Source: Pseudoxanthomonas suwonensis (GTDB lineage: Bacteria; Pseudomonadota; Gammaproteobacteria; Xanthomonadales; Xanthomonadaceae). From it: a DNA stretch of 64,000 bases. Shown piece after piece: positions 55,026 to 64,000 of this stretch; within the stretch, counting starts at the first letter, position 1; every line of letters starts with the position of its first letter. The stretch is from NCBI RefSeq assembly GCF_010093235.1, contig NZ_PDWP01000001.1:62001-126000 (forward strand). The letters run 5' to 3'. Made by a program: the position numbers and the translations under genes. The notes beneath the pieces are model-generated. The model was given only the letters and a program-made list of their open reading frames with translations. It was not told the origin of the DNA and made no database searches.

Positions 55026-55289
55026 TCACTCCGCGTCCTGCATCCACGCCGGCTTGCGCGGGAAGCCGACGTGGTAGGCCAGCCACTGCAGCACCACCTG
55101 GTGCTCGCCGATCTGCAGCAGGCTGAAGCTGCGTTCGATCCCGAGGATCATGCCCTTCGGCGTGTCGCTCAGGCAGCGGTTGAGCAGCTCCTGCTTCTGC
55201 GCGATCTGCGCGTCCGACAGCATCTGCGACGGGTTGTCGCTGCCTACCACCACGCGCTTGACGTACTTGACCTGGCTCAGGTCGGACAT
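55026..55289 (-). CDS. small conserved protein, 87 residues
   Basis: Soluble acidic/basic protein without signal. Features: YVKRVVVGSDNPSQMLSDAQ, EKQ-type helix (AQKQELLNRCLSD), MILGIERSFSLLQIGEHQVV and a C-terminal LAYHVGFPRKPAWM. The regular mix of a helix followed by short strands suggests a small folded domain. I recall similar small proteins next to DUF2589 genes but cannot confirm it. GGAGG lies seven bases before ATG 55289. The next gene begins seven bases downstream, so the two are tightly linked. Confidence 0.7.
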   Translation of the reverse strand: MSDLSQVKYVKRVVVGSDNPSQMLSDAQIAQKQELLNRCLSDTPKGMILGIERSFSLLQIGEHQVVLQWLAYHVGFPRKPAWMQDAE

Positions 55290-55394
55290 CGCTTGCCTCC
55301 TGCACGGAAGAGTCCATCCAGACGGCGACCGCCGCGACGGCGGCGGCCGCCGCTCCCTTCACCGTTCTCCTGCGTTCCGGTCACGCGACCGGGA

Positions 55395-56030
55395 TCAGGT
55401 CACCGGCACCGGCGCGCTGATCTTCCGCGGCGCCGCCGCGGTCTGCAGGATGTCCAGCACCCGCGCCAGCCCCTCGGGCATGCCGGTGTCCTGCGCACGG
55501 ACCTCGACGTGGTACTTGGCCGAGTTGTCCGAGCTGCGGGTGTTTTCCTTGTGCGTGGCCACCGAGCCCTGGATGTTCACCTTGGCCGAGAAAATGCCCC
55601 ACCCGACCCTCATCTCGGCGTTCATCGTGGCGCTGGCGTCGGTGGACTCCTTGGCGCTGAAGGAGGACTTCACCTCCATGTCGAACGTGATGTCCACGCT
55701 CTGGATGCTCAGCGAAGGCACCTTGACGATCGACAGCAGCGGCACCTCCAGCTCGACCTCTTCCTCGGCGATGGCGCCGCCGTTGGCCGGATCGGGGTTG
55801 TCGACCGGGCGCTTGAACCGGAACAGCGCGGTGCGCGTGCCACCCACCGCATACGGATCGTTCGGGTCGGGGCTGGCGGGTGGCAGGAAGCCCACCACGC
55901 GGATGAAGTCCGCGGTGGCGTTGGCCAGCTTGATCTGCGAATCGCAGGCAGCCGTCAGCGGGCCACCGATCAGGTCGCCCATCGGCAACCCCTTGAACTG
56001 ACTTGACATGTTGACGAGTTCGTCGGCCAT
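55395..56030 (-). CDS. DUF2589 protein (full-length paralogue)
   Basis: A 211-residue protein recognised as DUF2589 from its N-terminus, MADELVNMSSQFKGLPMG, followed by DLIGGPLTAACDSQIKLANA. The conserved core lies near 96-120, with VPLLSIV and SVDITFDMEV. The C-terminal half is a predicted beta-rich domain (GWGIFSAKVNIQGSVAT) ending in a helix MPEGLARVLDILQTAA. No signal peptide or membrane segment. DUF2589 is widespread but uncharacterised. ATG 56030 has a GAGGAG site. Gaps to neighbours are 75 and 105 bases. Confidence 0.85.
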   Translation of the reverse strand: MADELVNMSSQFKGLPMGDLIGGPLTAACDSQIKLANATADFIRVVGFLPPASPDPNDPYAVGGTRTALFRFKRPVDNPDPANGGAIAEEEVELEVPLLSIVKVPSLSIQSVDITFDMEVKSSFSAKESTDASATMNAEMRVGWGIFSAKVNIQGSVATHKENTRSSDNSAKYHVEVRAQDTGMPEGLARVLDILQTAAAPRKISAPVPVT

Positions 56031-56105
56031 GGCCGTATCTCCTCTATCTGGACCGCCCGAATGGAATGCTGCGGATGTGCCGTCGGCGGAAGCCGGCACC
56101 GTGGG

Positions 56106-56618
56106 TTAGGTCGCCTTGATCGTCTTGAACACCCCCTGGCTCTGCGCCAACTGGTTGATGAGCCTTGCAGCGCCGTCGGTCGGCTCGGTGCCCTCCACCC
56201 GCAGCACCACGCGGACGTTGCCGCGCTGGCGGGTCACGCCCGTATCCAGGCCGATGCGCGGCGGGGGCCGGCGCGAAGAGGACCACGCCTCGCCGACCGG
56301 GTCGGCCCCGGGGTCCGCGCCGGACTCCTCGGCCGCCAGCTCGCCCAGGTCGGCCTCGAAGCTGATTTCCACGTCCTTGATCCGGAGGTGGTTGGTCGAC
56401 ACCAGGGGCAGCAGCGGCGCGCGGTAGAGGTCCTCGTCGCCTTCCTCCGCGGCCGGGTGCAGCGAGGGCAACCGGAAGCTCACGCTCCTGGGGCGGTTGT
56501 CCTCGTCGAAGTAGCCGCGGATGGTCGCGATCTGGTGGAGGTTGATGCTGTCCTGCGCTTCGATCACGGCGCTGCTCAACGCCTCGATCAGCGAGTGGAA
56601 CGAGATCTTTCCCTTCAT
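56106..56618 (-). CDS. DUF2589-like protein (short paralogue)
   Basis: A 170-residue protein of the same general layout as the 55395-56030 product: N-terminal helix with LIEALSSAVIEAQDSINL, then an acidic loop, a core with APLLPLV (about 67-73) and KDVEISFEADL, a linker rich in D, P and A, and a C-terminal VRVVLRVEGTEPTDGAARLI helix that parallels the LARVLDILQTAA helix of its neighbour. I infer a shorter paralogue. Soluble, no signal. ATG 56618 has a GGAGG site eight bases upstream; it is the first structural gene after the AraC-type regulator (132-base gap). Confidence 0.7.
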   Translation of the reverse strand: MKGKISFHSLIEALSSAVIEAQDSINLHQIATIRGYFDEDNRPRSVSFRLPSLHPAAEEGDEDLYRAPLLPLVSTNHLRIKDVEISFEADLGELAAEESGADPGADPVGEAWSSSRRPPPRIGLDTGVTRQRGNVRVVLRVEGTEPTDGAARLINQLAQSQGVFKTIKAT

Positions 56619-56750
56619 GGTGGATCCTCCCGTTTCGTTCCGTCCGCTTCGGTCCCGGCGATGGCCGGCGGCGGTGTGGATGCAGGTATATCGCCGCCGC
56701 CGGCGGCGTCATTGCCCGGGCGTCGCACGCGCTTGACCCGCTGTTGCATC

Positions 56751-57188
56751 TCAGCGTTCGCGCCTGTGCAGGCTGCTCGAAGGCGCCTCGCCGTAGTGGT
56801 GGCGGTATGCGCGGCTGAAGCCGGAAAGGCTCACGAAGCCGACCGAATAGGCGACCTCGGAGACGTTGCATTCGCCTTCCTTAAGCAGGCGCCGCGCCAG
56901 GTGCATGCGCGTGTCGCGGATGAAGGCGCCCGGTGCCATGCCGGTCATGGCGACCAGCTTCCGGTGAAGCGTCGACCTGGACATGTGCATGGCCGAAGCC
57001 ATCGCGCTGACCGACAGGTCCTCCTCGTCGACGTGGTGCTCTACCCAGCTGCGTGCGCGGGACAAGAGCCGTTCCGCGCGTCGTCCGTACTGGTGCCCGC
57101 CGCAGTCCCGCACGCCGATTCCATCCGTGGTCCCGCCGCGCGAACCGGCGTGGACTGCGTAGACAAATGGACCATCCTGGCCTTCCAT
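56751..57188 (-). CDS. AraC-type HTH regulator lacking an effector domain
   Basis: A 145-residue protein consisting almost wholly of an AraC/XylS-type double helix-turn-helix: HHVDEEDLSVSAMASAMHMS and RSTLHRKLVAMTGMAP (first), HLARRLLKEGECNVSEVAYS and VGFVSLSGFSRAYRHHYGEA (second, with the conserved GF.S.S.FSR signature). Typical AraC proteins are 250-300 residues with an N-terminal ligand or dimerisation domain; here only about 45 variable residues precede the HTH. ATG 57188 is preferred because GGAGGGG lies nine bases upstream; an ATG at 57257 lacks a site. It precedes eight same-strand genes and may control them. Response input unknown. Confidence 0.8.
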   Translation of the reverse strand: MEGQDGPFVYAVHAGSRGGTTDGIGVRDCGGHQYGRRAERLLSRARSWVEHHVDEEDLSVSAMASAMHMSRSTLHRKLVAMTGMAPGAFIRDTRMHLARRLLKEGECNVSEVAYSVGFVSLSGFSRAYRHHYGEAPSSSLHRRER

Positions 57189-57866
57189 TGCATGCCCCTC
57201 CAGCCTGACCAATCGCTCCGCAGGGGAGCGGACGCATCGGTGGAAGCGGCAGGACATCGCTACGACAGCTCGACCGCAGCGACGTCCTGATCACCGCCAA
57301 CCGATGCGATGGTGTAAGCCGAAGTGCGCCCCCGGGGTTTGACGGGATGTTCCAGTGACTTGCCTGGGCGTTTCAATCGCATGCGCCCGCACGCGCCGAC
57401 CTGTACGCGGCTGTCCGATGCGGCGCCACCCACCTGGGTCTGGCAACACCGCGCCGCTCCCGCCGCCGTGCGGCCACGCTTTGCGGACGCCACCCTGGCT
57501 GCAGCCGTTCACCCGACGCGTGGCTCAACGCCTTCGTCCACGACATGCGCCCATCCTGGAGGTAGACGCGCAGGAGGCCTGGCGTCCCGGAGCAGCTCCC
57601 CGTTCCGGCACGCTGCGCGCACGTACACGTGCCCGTGCGCAGGTCGTTCGTTCGAAGGGCTGCACCGGTGCAGCCACCACCAGGAAGCCTCGGCCATGCC
57701 CCGACAGGGCAGGGTCCGGTGCCTCGCCCACGGCTATGGCCTTGATCAGACCGCGCGGTGCGCGGCGCCATGTGAGGGACGTCACGTTCCCGGCGGTGTA
57801 TCGGGAATCCGCGCACGGTGCGGCGCGGCCGGGCATGCCGCCCGGCCGCCGTCGGGGGTCCCGCCC
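57189..57866. other. gene-poor region between the AraC gene and the DUF4136 gene
   Basis: About 680 bases with no reading frame I can support on either strand: open frames exist on both strands but encode arginine- and proline-rich low-complexity sequence typical of antisense or non-coding GC-rich DNA. It contains the AraC gene's upstream region and would hold the promoter of the 50.4-57.2 kb cluster. I see no clear promoter, repeat or RNA fold. The region is a good place for a small RNA or remnant gene, but I cannot support one. Confidence 0.45.
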
Positions 57867-58460
57867 TCAGCGCCCTGCCGCGCGATGCGGATAGCGCGCG
57901 AAGATCTCGGCCATGGCCGAATCGATCTTCGCTCCGCGCTCAGCCGGCGTGCTGCTGCGGCTGGCGCGGCCCACGGCCACGCCCGTCCATACCAGGCGGT
58001 TCTGGCGCGCGTCCACCAGGTCGACGTTGAGGGTGCCCTCGGTATAGCGGCGCACGTCGGTGCGGTCGCGCCAGTACGGCACGGCCACGTAGGCGCGGGC
58101 GCGGTAGCTGTAGTAGTAGCTGTAGTCCACCTCGGGCATGGTGGTGACGTCGGTGCGCTCCTGCAGGTAGGCGTTGAGGTTCACCCACAGGTCCGGATCG
58201 CGCTCGTCGTAGACGTAGCCGCGCGCTTCCATCTGCGCCCGCGCCGCGTCGCGCAGGCGGTTGCTGGTCGGGGTCGAGTAGCCCTGCGCCTCGATCGCCA
58301 GCGGCGAGTAGAAGGCGAAGGTCCGGTAGCGGCCGAAGTCGGCCGTGGGATCGATCTCGCTGCTGACGCGTGGACCGGTGGCACAGGCGGCCAACAGCGT
58401 GGCCAGGACCAGCAGGAAGGCGATGCGTGGAATGCGGAGGTAGCGATTGAAGCGGGCCAT
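57867..58460 (-). CDS. DUF4136 lipoprotein
   Basis: A 197-residue lipoprotein: a basic N-terminus, hydrophobic core (IAFLLVLATLLAACA) and a lipobox ending in LAAC. The mature part shows DPTADFGRYRTFAFYSPLAI, NLNAYLQERTDVTT and a C-terminal DLVDARQNRLVWTGVAVGR, with SAMAEIFARYP at the end; these are the DUF4136 features. Such proteins are outer-membrane-anchored, of unknown function. ATG 58460 has GGGAG seven bases upstream. It sits alone, downstream of a truncated regulator remnant. Confidence 0.88.
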   Translation of the reverse strand: MARFNRYLRIPRIAFLLVLATLLAACATGPRVSSEIDPTADFGRYRTFAFYSPLAIEAQGYSTPTSNRLRDAARAQMEARGYVYDERDPDLWVNLNAYLQERTDVTTMPEVDYSYYYSYRARAYVAVPYWRDRTDVRRYTEGTLNVDLVDARQNRLVWTGVAVGRASRSSTPAERGAKIDSAMAEIFARYPHRAAGR

Positions 58461-58504
58461 GGCATGCTCCCGTCTTCCGGGGCGGAAGACCTGGTGCCGG
58501 ATCA

Positions 58505-58740
58505 TCCGCGCGGGCGCGTGAACACCGCGGGATCGGGACGATCCTCCCCTCCCGCTCCGGGGCGGGCGGCTCGGCCAGCGCCAGCAGCACCTGCATCGCC
58601 TTGAGCGTCAGCCGCCGGGTTTCCTGCGTGCCGGCAAGCGCCACCAGCCTGCGGTCGAGGTCGACCTCGTGCCGTCCGACGCGCAGCAGCCTGCCGCCCG
58701 CCGCAGGCTGGTTCCGGGAACTCGTGTCCGCAGCTGCCAT
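58505..58740 (-). pseudogene. truncated winged-helix (CadC/OmpR-like) regulator remnant
   Basis: From ATG 58740 the minus-strand frame encodes about 57 residues that look like the start of a CadC-type winged-helix regulator: LLRVGRHEVDLDRRLVALAG and TRRLTLKAMQVLLALAE. The expected next motif (recognition helix with REEL/VW) is missing, and the reading becomes non-homologous, so the gene is cut off near 58570. The region 58472-58490 holds a 7-bp hairpin (GTCTTCC/GGAAGAC). No intact copy lies nearby. The frame stays open further, but with no similarity, an effect of high GC. A short functional DNA-binding fragment is unlikely. Confidence 0.6.
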
Positions 58741-59110
58741 CCGTCCCCACGTAATCCAGGTTGCACGGAGTGCACGGCGGCAACGCGTCCGCGTGCGGAG
58801 CCGCGCACCCCATGCACGCGGACCGTCCGGCAAGGCGCGCACACTAGCCGGGGGGTCCGGCAGCGCCATGTGTCTTTGGTACGGGGGCACAACGTCCCAG
58901 TCAGCAGCCGGTGGGGAAGCAGGCCGCCGACCGGCGCGGGACGCCAATCGCGGCAAACCCTGGCGGCCATCGCCGGCTACCGTGCGCGGCCGGCAGGCGC
59001 CGACACTCGCCACCGGCCGCAGCGGGTTCCCGCCTGTCTGCGGCCGGCGCCAGCGGCGCCATTGCGCCTGGCCGCGGCACGGGAGGGGCCGCGGCCAGGC
59101 GCCTTCTGCG
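58741..59110. other. intergenic region with a 15-bp hairpin after thiC
   Basis: No supported gene. Its main feature is a perfect 15-bp inverted repeat 59064-59078 / 59088-59102, loop 9 bases, directly downstream of the thiC stop on the minus strand; it has no T-tract but probably ends or stabilises the thiC transcript. The rest is GC-rich with no recognisable signal. The region 58741-58870 may contain the promoter for the truncated regulator. Confidence 0.5.
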
Positions 59111-61200
<2,090 letters not shown>

Positions 61201-61307
61201 GGCCGCGATTAGACCACAGACCGCGCGTGCTTGCCGGCGGCCGGCCGCGACGGCCCGGCAACGGCCCCGTTGCTAGACTGCCCCGCCTCCAGGCACCCGG
61301 AGCCGGC

Positions 61308-62870
61308 ATGGTCTTCCGCATCTCCTTCCTGTTGATCGTGCTGCTGGCGGCCGCGGCGGGGCTGGCACCGGCACGCTTCGCCGCGGTCGTGGACGGGATG
61401 CTCGCCGGCATGCTCGCCAACACCGGGTGGCTCTACCTGCTGGTGGTCTTCGCCACCCTGCTGTTCATGCTGTACCTGGCGTTCGGCAGCCTGGGCGAGC
61501 TGCGCATCGGCGGCGAGGATGCCGAACCGCAGTTCGCGGTGGGCAGCTGGCTGGCGATGCTGTTCGCCGCCGGCATGGGCATCGGCCTGGTGTTCTGGGG
61601 CGCGGCCGAGCCGCTGTCGCACTACTTCAAGCCGCCCGAGGGACTGGAACCGGCGAGCATGCCGGCCGCGCGCGCGGCGATGCGTTACGCGTTCTTCCAC
61701 TGGGGCCTGCATCCGTGGGCGATCTACGCCCTGGTCGGGCTGGCGATGGCCTGGTTCCAGTACAACCGCCGCGGCCGCGGCCAGCTCAGCGACCTGCTGC
61801 AGCCGGTGCTGGGCAGGCACCATCGCGGCTGGGCCGGCCGCTGCGTGGACATCGCCGCGGTGGTGGCCACCGCGATCGGCGTCGCCACCACCCTGGGCTT
61901 CGGTGCGCTGCAGATCACCGCCGGCCTGCGCACGGTGTTCGGCACGCCCACCGGTACCGGCATGCAGCTGGTGGTGATCGGCGCGGCCTTCGTGCTGTAC
62001 ATGGCCTCCAGCCTCAGCGGCGTGGACCGCGGCATCAAGTGGCTGTCCAGCGCCAACCTCGCGCTGGCCGGGTTGCTGCTGCTGGCGGTACTGGCCCTGG
62101 GCCCGACCGCGTTCCTGTTCGACCTGTTCACCAACGCGCTGGGCGGCTACCTGGACCGGCTCGTCGGCATGAGCCTGCGCATGTCCCCCTTCTCCGGCAG
62201 CGCCTGGGTCAGCGAGTGGACGATCTTCTACTGGGCCTGGTGGATCTCGTGGGCGCCGTTCGTGGGCACCTTCATCGCCCGCGTGTCCTACGGCCGCACC
62301 ATCCGCGAGTTCGTGGTCGGCACGGTGCTGGCGCCGAGCCTGCTGGGCTTCGCCTGGTTCGCGGTGTTCGGCGGCATGGCGCTCTGGCAGCAGCTGTTCG
62401 TGGTCGACCTGCAGCCGGTGCTGGAAAGCGGCTACGAGAACGTGCTGTTCGCCCTGTTCCAGCAGCTGCCCGGCAGCACCGCGCTGAGCGCGGTGGCGGT
62501 GGCCCTGCTGGCGTTGTTCTTCGTCACCTCGGCCGACTCGGCGGTGCTGGTGCTGGCCAGCATGTCCAGCGACCAGGCAGGCGATCCGCCGCCGCTGCGG
62601 CGGGTCGCCTGGGGCGTGGCGATCGCTGTGGTGGCCGCGGCCCTGCTGCTGGCCGGCGGCCTGGACGCGCTGCAGGGCCTGGTGACCATCTCGGCCCTGC
62701 CGTTCGCGTTGTTGCTGGTGCTGGTGATCCTGGCCATGCACCGCACGCTCGCCCATGCGCGCGAGGTGCGCCGGCGGCGGACGCAGGCGCTGCGCCACGC
62801 CCTGGAGCACTGGGTCTACGGGCCGCACCGTACCCGCGGCCCGGCACCCCCGCCCTACTCCAGCGAGTAG
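61308..62870 (+). CDS. BCCT-family transporter (betaine/choline/carnitine)
   Basis: Inner-membrane secondary transporter of 520 residues with about 12 hydrophobic helices. The BCCT signature is intact: EWTIFYWAWWISWAPFVGTF and IARVSYGRTIREFVVGTVLAPS. Also seen are AMLFAAGMGIGLVFWGAAEP and the helix-rich FFVTSADSAVLVLASMSS. The substrate (glycine betaine, choline or carnitine) and coupling ion cannot be told from sequence alone. It likely imports osmoprotectants. ATG 61308 has CGGAG upstream. Its 3' end overlaps the convergent chemotaxis gene by 16 bases. Confidence 0.92.
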   Translation: MVFRISFLLIVLLAAAAGLAPARFAAVVDGMLAGMLANTGWLYLLVVFATLLFMLYLAFGSLGELRIGGEDAEPQFAVGSWLAMLFAAGMGIGLVFWGAAEPLSHYFKPPEGLEPASMPAARAAMRYAFFHWGLHPWAIYALVGLAMAWFQYNRRGRGQLSDLLQPVLGRHHRGWAGRCVDIAAVVATAIGVATTLGFGALQITAGLRTVFGTPTGTGMQLVVIGAAFVLYMASSLSGVDRGIKWLSSANLALAGLLLLAVLALGPTAFLFDLFTNALGGYLDRLVGMSLRMSPFSGSAWVSEWTIFYWAWWISWAPFVGTFIARVSYGRTIREFVVGTVLAPSLLGFAWFAVFGGMALWQQLFVVDLQPVLESGYENVLFALFQQLPGSTALSAVAVALLALFFVTSADSAVLVLASMSSDQAGDPPPLRRVAWGVAIAVVAAALLLAGGLDALQGLVTISALPFALLLVLVILAMHRTLAHAREVRRRRTQALRHALEHWVYGPHRTRGPAPPPYSSE

Positions 62871-64000
62871 CCGATCCGGAAGCCGCCCCAGTGGCGGTCG
62901 CCCACGTACACCGGCACCGACAGGTCGAACATGATCTGGCCGGTGTCGCGGCGGTAGACCTGCAACCGGTACGGATCGGTGTGCGCGCCCACGCTGCGGC
63001 CGACGCGGTCGCCGAAGATACGCTTGGTGCGGTTGCCGACCAGGTCCTTGGCGCGGTCGCCGGTCATGGGCTGGCAGTAGCGCTGGTTGTGGGTGGGCAC
63101 GTAGCCGTCGGGGTTGGCGCTGATCGCGAACACGATCCACGGCTCGGCATTGGCGATCGGCTCCTGCAGCGGCGGCAGGATGCGGTCGCACAGCGAGTCG
63201 AACGGGGTGCGGTACTTGGGTGGATCGATCCCGGGGATCTGCTTGTACTCGCGCGAGAACAGGGCATCGGCGCCGATCCGGCCATCGGCCACCGCCGCGG
63301 CCAGGGCCATGCCGATGCGGCGCGCGCCGGCCTCGGCGAGCTCGCGCACGCGCGCGTGCCGCGGCACCCGCATCGGGTCCGGCGGCAGGCGGAACAGGCC
63401 GACGCAGTCGTGCAGCGTGGCCACGCCCTGGCCCAGCGCCTCGCTCAGCTCGGCCACGTGCGCGGCGTGCTGGAGGTTGCTGTGGCCCAGGCCGACCACC
63501 TGCTCCACCGCCCGGTCGATCGCCATCACCTCCTCGCCCTGCGAGGCGATGCGCTCGGCCACCGACTCCATCGCCGCACCGGCGCCTTCCAGCGACTGGC
63601 CGATGCCGGCCAGGACCTCGCCGGTGTGGCGCGCCGAGTCCGCGCTCTCGCCCAGGGCCTCGACCGTGCCGCCGACGATGGCGCGCACGTCGCGCGCGGC
63701 GCTGGCTGCGCGTTCCGCCAGGCGCCGGATCTCGCTGGCGACCACGGCGAAGCCGCGACCGGCCTCGCCGGCGTGCGCGGCCTCGATGCCGGCATTGATC
63801 GACAGGATGTTGGTCTGGAAGGCGACCGAATCGATCACCTCGATGACCTCGCCAGCGCGCGCCGCCCGCGCCTCGACCTGTTCCATCGCCGCGGCCAGGG
63901 CGCGGGCGGCCTCGCCGCCGCGACGGGCGTCGGCGTCTGCGCGCACCGCCGCCGCGCGCACTTCCTCCAGCTCGCGACGCACCTCGTCCAGGTCCTTGCG
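62855..64000 (-). CDS. methyl-accepting chemotaxis protein, C-terminal part (gene continues past the window)
   Basis: Partial: the reading frame runs off the window edge, so the 5' part is missing. The visible 381 residues contain the signalling hairpin typical of MCPs (VIDSVAFQTNILSINAGIEA and AGRGFAVVASEIRRLAERAA), followed by a coiled-coil and a C-terminal domain with PKYRTPFDSLCDRILPPLQE, GYVPTHNQRYCQPMTGD and the terminal HWGGFRIGY. The sensory domain therefore lies C-terminal to the signalling domain, a family I know from other proteobacteria; it is probably cytoplasmic. It converges on the BCCT gene with 16 bases of overlap. Confidence 0.88.
   Translation of the reverse strand, partial: RKDLDEVRRELEEVRAAAVRADADARRGGEAARALAAAMEQVEARAARAGEVIEVIDSVAFQTNILSINAGIEAAHAGEAGRGFAVVASEIRRLAERAASAARDVRAIVGGTVEALGESADSARHTGEVLAGIGQSLEGAGAAMESVAERIASQGEEVMAIDRAVEQVVGLGHSNLQHAAHVAELSEALGQGVATLHDCVGLFRLPPDPMRVPRHARVRELAEAGARRIGMALAAAVADGRIGADALFSREYKQIPGIDPPKYRTPFDSLCDRILPPLQEPIANAEPWIVFAISANPDGYVPTHNQRYCQPMTGDRAKDLVGNRTKRIFGDRVGRSVGAHTDPYRLQVYRRDTGQIMFDLSVPVYVGDRHWGGFRIGYSLE

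Noticed and set aside
57355-57894. 179-codon plus-strand open frame as a gene
   Set aside because: Arg/Pro-rich, no ribosome-binding site, no recognisable motif, and it overlaps the 3' end of the DUF4136 gene on the other strand.

Overview
The window is one contiguous chromosomal segment of very high GC (roughly 70 %) from a gammaproteobacterium of the Xanthomonadaceae/Lysobacteraceae (Lysobacter, Luteimonas or Pseudoxanthomonas-like). This placement is an inference. It rests on codon usage, the ColR-type response regulator, the ahcY/metF neighbourhood, the EstA autotransporter lipase, the S9 and M28 secreted peptidases and GH97 enzyme, and a sulfate-assimilation cluster with a CysNC fusion. 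Almost the whole window is coding, mostly housekeeping. There are no insertion sequences, integrases, prophage structural genes or CRISPR arrays.

Layout. 0.4-10 kb: PEP carboxylase, a secreted S9 peptidase, then the SAM cycle (ahcY behind a promoter and an S-adenosylhomocysteine riboswitch; metF), with two conserved hypothetical genes between. 10-16.5 kb: a small secreted protein, a ColRS-like two-component system, rimK, tRNA-Gly(CCC) and an EstA autotransporter. 16.5-29.7 kb: thiS-thiG-trmB, an SLC13 permease, Rieske and FAH-fold proteins, mscL, an M28 peptidase, a GH97 glycosidase, a YfiF-like RNA methyltransferase coupled to an AGCS symporter, and a DUF418 protein. 29.7-34.6 kb: an RND efflux pump with its adaptor and an overlapping GNAT gene. 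34.6-46.3 kb: sulfate to cysteine, as cysD-cysNC divergent from cysJ-cysI-cysH, then cysB divergent from cobA (SUMT, for siroheme), then cysK. 46.5-50.3 kb: a CoA-transferase, ppa and an HDOD protein. 50.4-57.2 kb: an uncharacterised nine-gene, same-strand cluster. 57.9-64 kb: a DUF4136 lipoprotein, a truncated winged-helix regulator, thiC with a TPP riboswitch, a BCCT transporter and the 3' part of a chemotaxis receptor gene.

How the genes work together. The sulfur genes form a nearly complete route: ATP sulfurylase/APS kinase (CysD, CysNC), PAPS reductase (CysH), sulfite reductase (CysJI, with siroheme supported by CobA), cysteine synthase (CysK) and the regulator CysB. Ppa removes the pyrophosphate made by sulfurylase, and metF/ahcY feed the methionine-SAM cycle. 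A heptad-repeat element (consensus GATTSGK) occurs three times, each time at a sulfur or one-carbon gene: as a long palindrome before metF, inside the cysNC coding start, and as a five-copy array over the cysI ribosome-binding site.

The best candidate for an undescribed system is 50.4-57.2 kb. A stand-alone AraC-type HTH protein is followed by three proteins that appear to be divergent relatives of one DUF2589-like fold (one of them tail-anchored), a tiny conserved protein, a secreted beta-rich protein, a 415-residue protein with two cysteine clusters, a membrane protein with an internally duplicated helical hairpin, and a GH24 lysozyme. No phage genes accompany it. Its function is unknown.
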